The notes beneath the pieces were generated by a model. That model was not told the DNA's origin, did not search any database, and saw only the letters and a program-made list of their open reading frames with translations. A stretch of DNA of 64,000 nucleotides, taken from Lithobates sylvaticus. Taxonomy: Eukaryota > Chordata > Amphibia > Anura > Ranidae. Position numbers and translations under genes: made by a program. Shown one piece after another: positions 63,059 through 64,000 of the stretch. Each line of letters starts with the position of its first letter. Position 1 is the stretch's first letter. The stretch lies in the NCBI GenBank assembly GCA_028564925.1, contig CM053029.1, positions 192,010,940-192,074,939 of the forward strand, read 5' to 3'.

Positions 63059-63811
63059 GAGGATGAATTGCACCACAGTGTCTGCAGCTAAGGAGCATGA
63101 GTCCACACTACAAGAGAAAACATGAGGCAATGGGATATGATTTCAGTGCTTCTATTGTAAAACTTGAGGATGCATTTATCCACAGAGCCTGTAGCTACAA
63201 AGGGCAGTGGAGGCTTGTTTTTCTATTTAGCTGCTTGTTAAAATATGTAAACAACTTAATGTCCATAGTGTGGTGTGTCATTTTACAGTGAAGCTAAATC
63301 TCCAAGTACCAGCACTGTCAAATAGGAGTGGAATGAGTCACATCCTCCCCCATAACTAGAAGTTCCATTTGGAAATTTTTGTTTGCTTCCCCTGGCACAA
63401 CAGAGTGGTGGAGGAATAAAGAAAAAGTAAATAAGTGCAGCTGATGGGAGAGCACCAATAATGTGAACATGTTACTTTGCCCTTCATGGGCAAATACAGA
63501 GAATCTGTAAACACTCTAAATGTGCATACTATTATGAAATATTTTATGCTGCATGGAGCTGTTCTTAAAAATCTAAGTATCTTAAAATTTTTGTCTTACA
63601 TATTTGATTGTTTATGCTCAACCGTTAGCAATTGTAAGCCCTTATAAATTGACCCTATTAGAATAGGACACACCACTAACAATTAATTTACATAAAAATG
63701 CAATAAAAAAAAAAAACCTCTGCAATACCTTTTTAATTCTAGTTCCGCAGGCCTGTGACCAATTTCCCTCTCCTTGCTATGCACATGGTTTAGCATGCTG
63801 TATTATGACAG
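63059..63811 (-). other. gria1 intron, distal part
   Basis: No exon or element ends recognised between the LINE and the terminal MITE. An A-run lies at 63705-63716. Confidence 0.5.
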
Positions 63812-63814
63812 TAA

Positions 63815-64000
63815 TGCCGCGTACACACGAGTGGAATTTTGGATGTTTTTTCCGAGGGAATTCCGCTCAAGCTTGGCAAGCATACACATGGTCACACAAA
63901 AGTTTGCTGAACTTTCGACCGCCAAGAACGCAGTGACATACAACACTACAGCGAGCCGAAATGCTTCCGAGCATGCGTTGAATTGTTTCCGAGCATGCGT
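63815..64000. mobile_element. PIF/Harbinger-type MITE, truncated by the window end
   Basis: Begins TGCCGCGTACACACGAGTGG after TAA (63812-63814) and contains ACACGGTC-like and GCATGCGT motifs shared with 43465-43873 (for example TCCGAGCATGCGT). The other end is outside the window. Confidence 0.82.

Overview
The window is vertebrate nuclear DNA, most likely from a frog. It holds two spliced coding exons of the AMPA glutamate receptor subunit GluA1 (gria1) on the minus strand, and the rest is packed with transposon families typical of amphibian genomes: L2, CR1 and L1/Tx1 LINEs, DIRS, hAT, PIF/Harbinger, Tc1/mariner, Tigger-like and TTAA-flanked elements. A ranid frog is an inference from repeat content, not something the sequence proves. 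There are no bacterial features.

Layout. 0.6-2.2 kb is a decayed L2 LINE. 2.8-12.5 kb is a large hAT transposon with an 8-bp target duplication, a broken BED-finger transposase on the minus strand, and two internal satellite-like arrays (about 142-bp and 64-bp units). It sits inside a fossil DIRS-type retroelement that resumes at 12.5-15.1 kb and is split again by a Harbinger MITE. 15-23 kb holds MITEs, a probable solo LTR, a CR1 LINE, and Penelope-like remnants with a hammerhead-ribozyme-like fold. 23.0-26.0 kb is a non-autonomous relative of the big hAT that is one giant palindrome. 27.8-29.9 kb is a Harbinger-type palindrome carrying closely similar arms. 30-50 kb is a mosaic of MITEs and TTAA-flanked elements, a second small hAT family with a perfect target duplication, a candidate conserved non-coding stretch (36.8-37.5 kb), and a young Tc1 transposon with an intact 340-codon transposase (49.0-50.6 kb).

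From about 50.7 kb to the end the sequence is calmer and belongs to gria1: downstream flank, 3'UTR, terminal exon (58195-58383), intron, M4 exon (59831-59965), and a further intron that contains an L1/Tx1 LINE and a MITE running off the end.

Most unusual structure: two unrelated transposon superfamilies (hAT, 8-bp duplications; PIF/Harbinger, TWA duplications) carry the same roughly 1-kb arm. In the two complete copies it is arranged head to head around a core with GC boxes and back-to-back TATA-like boxes, a purine-rich stretch and an AATAAA signal on each side. It looks like a palindromic, divergently transcribed module that has moved between families. All functional statements about it are inference.
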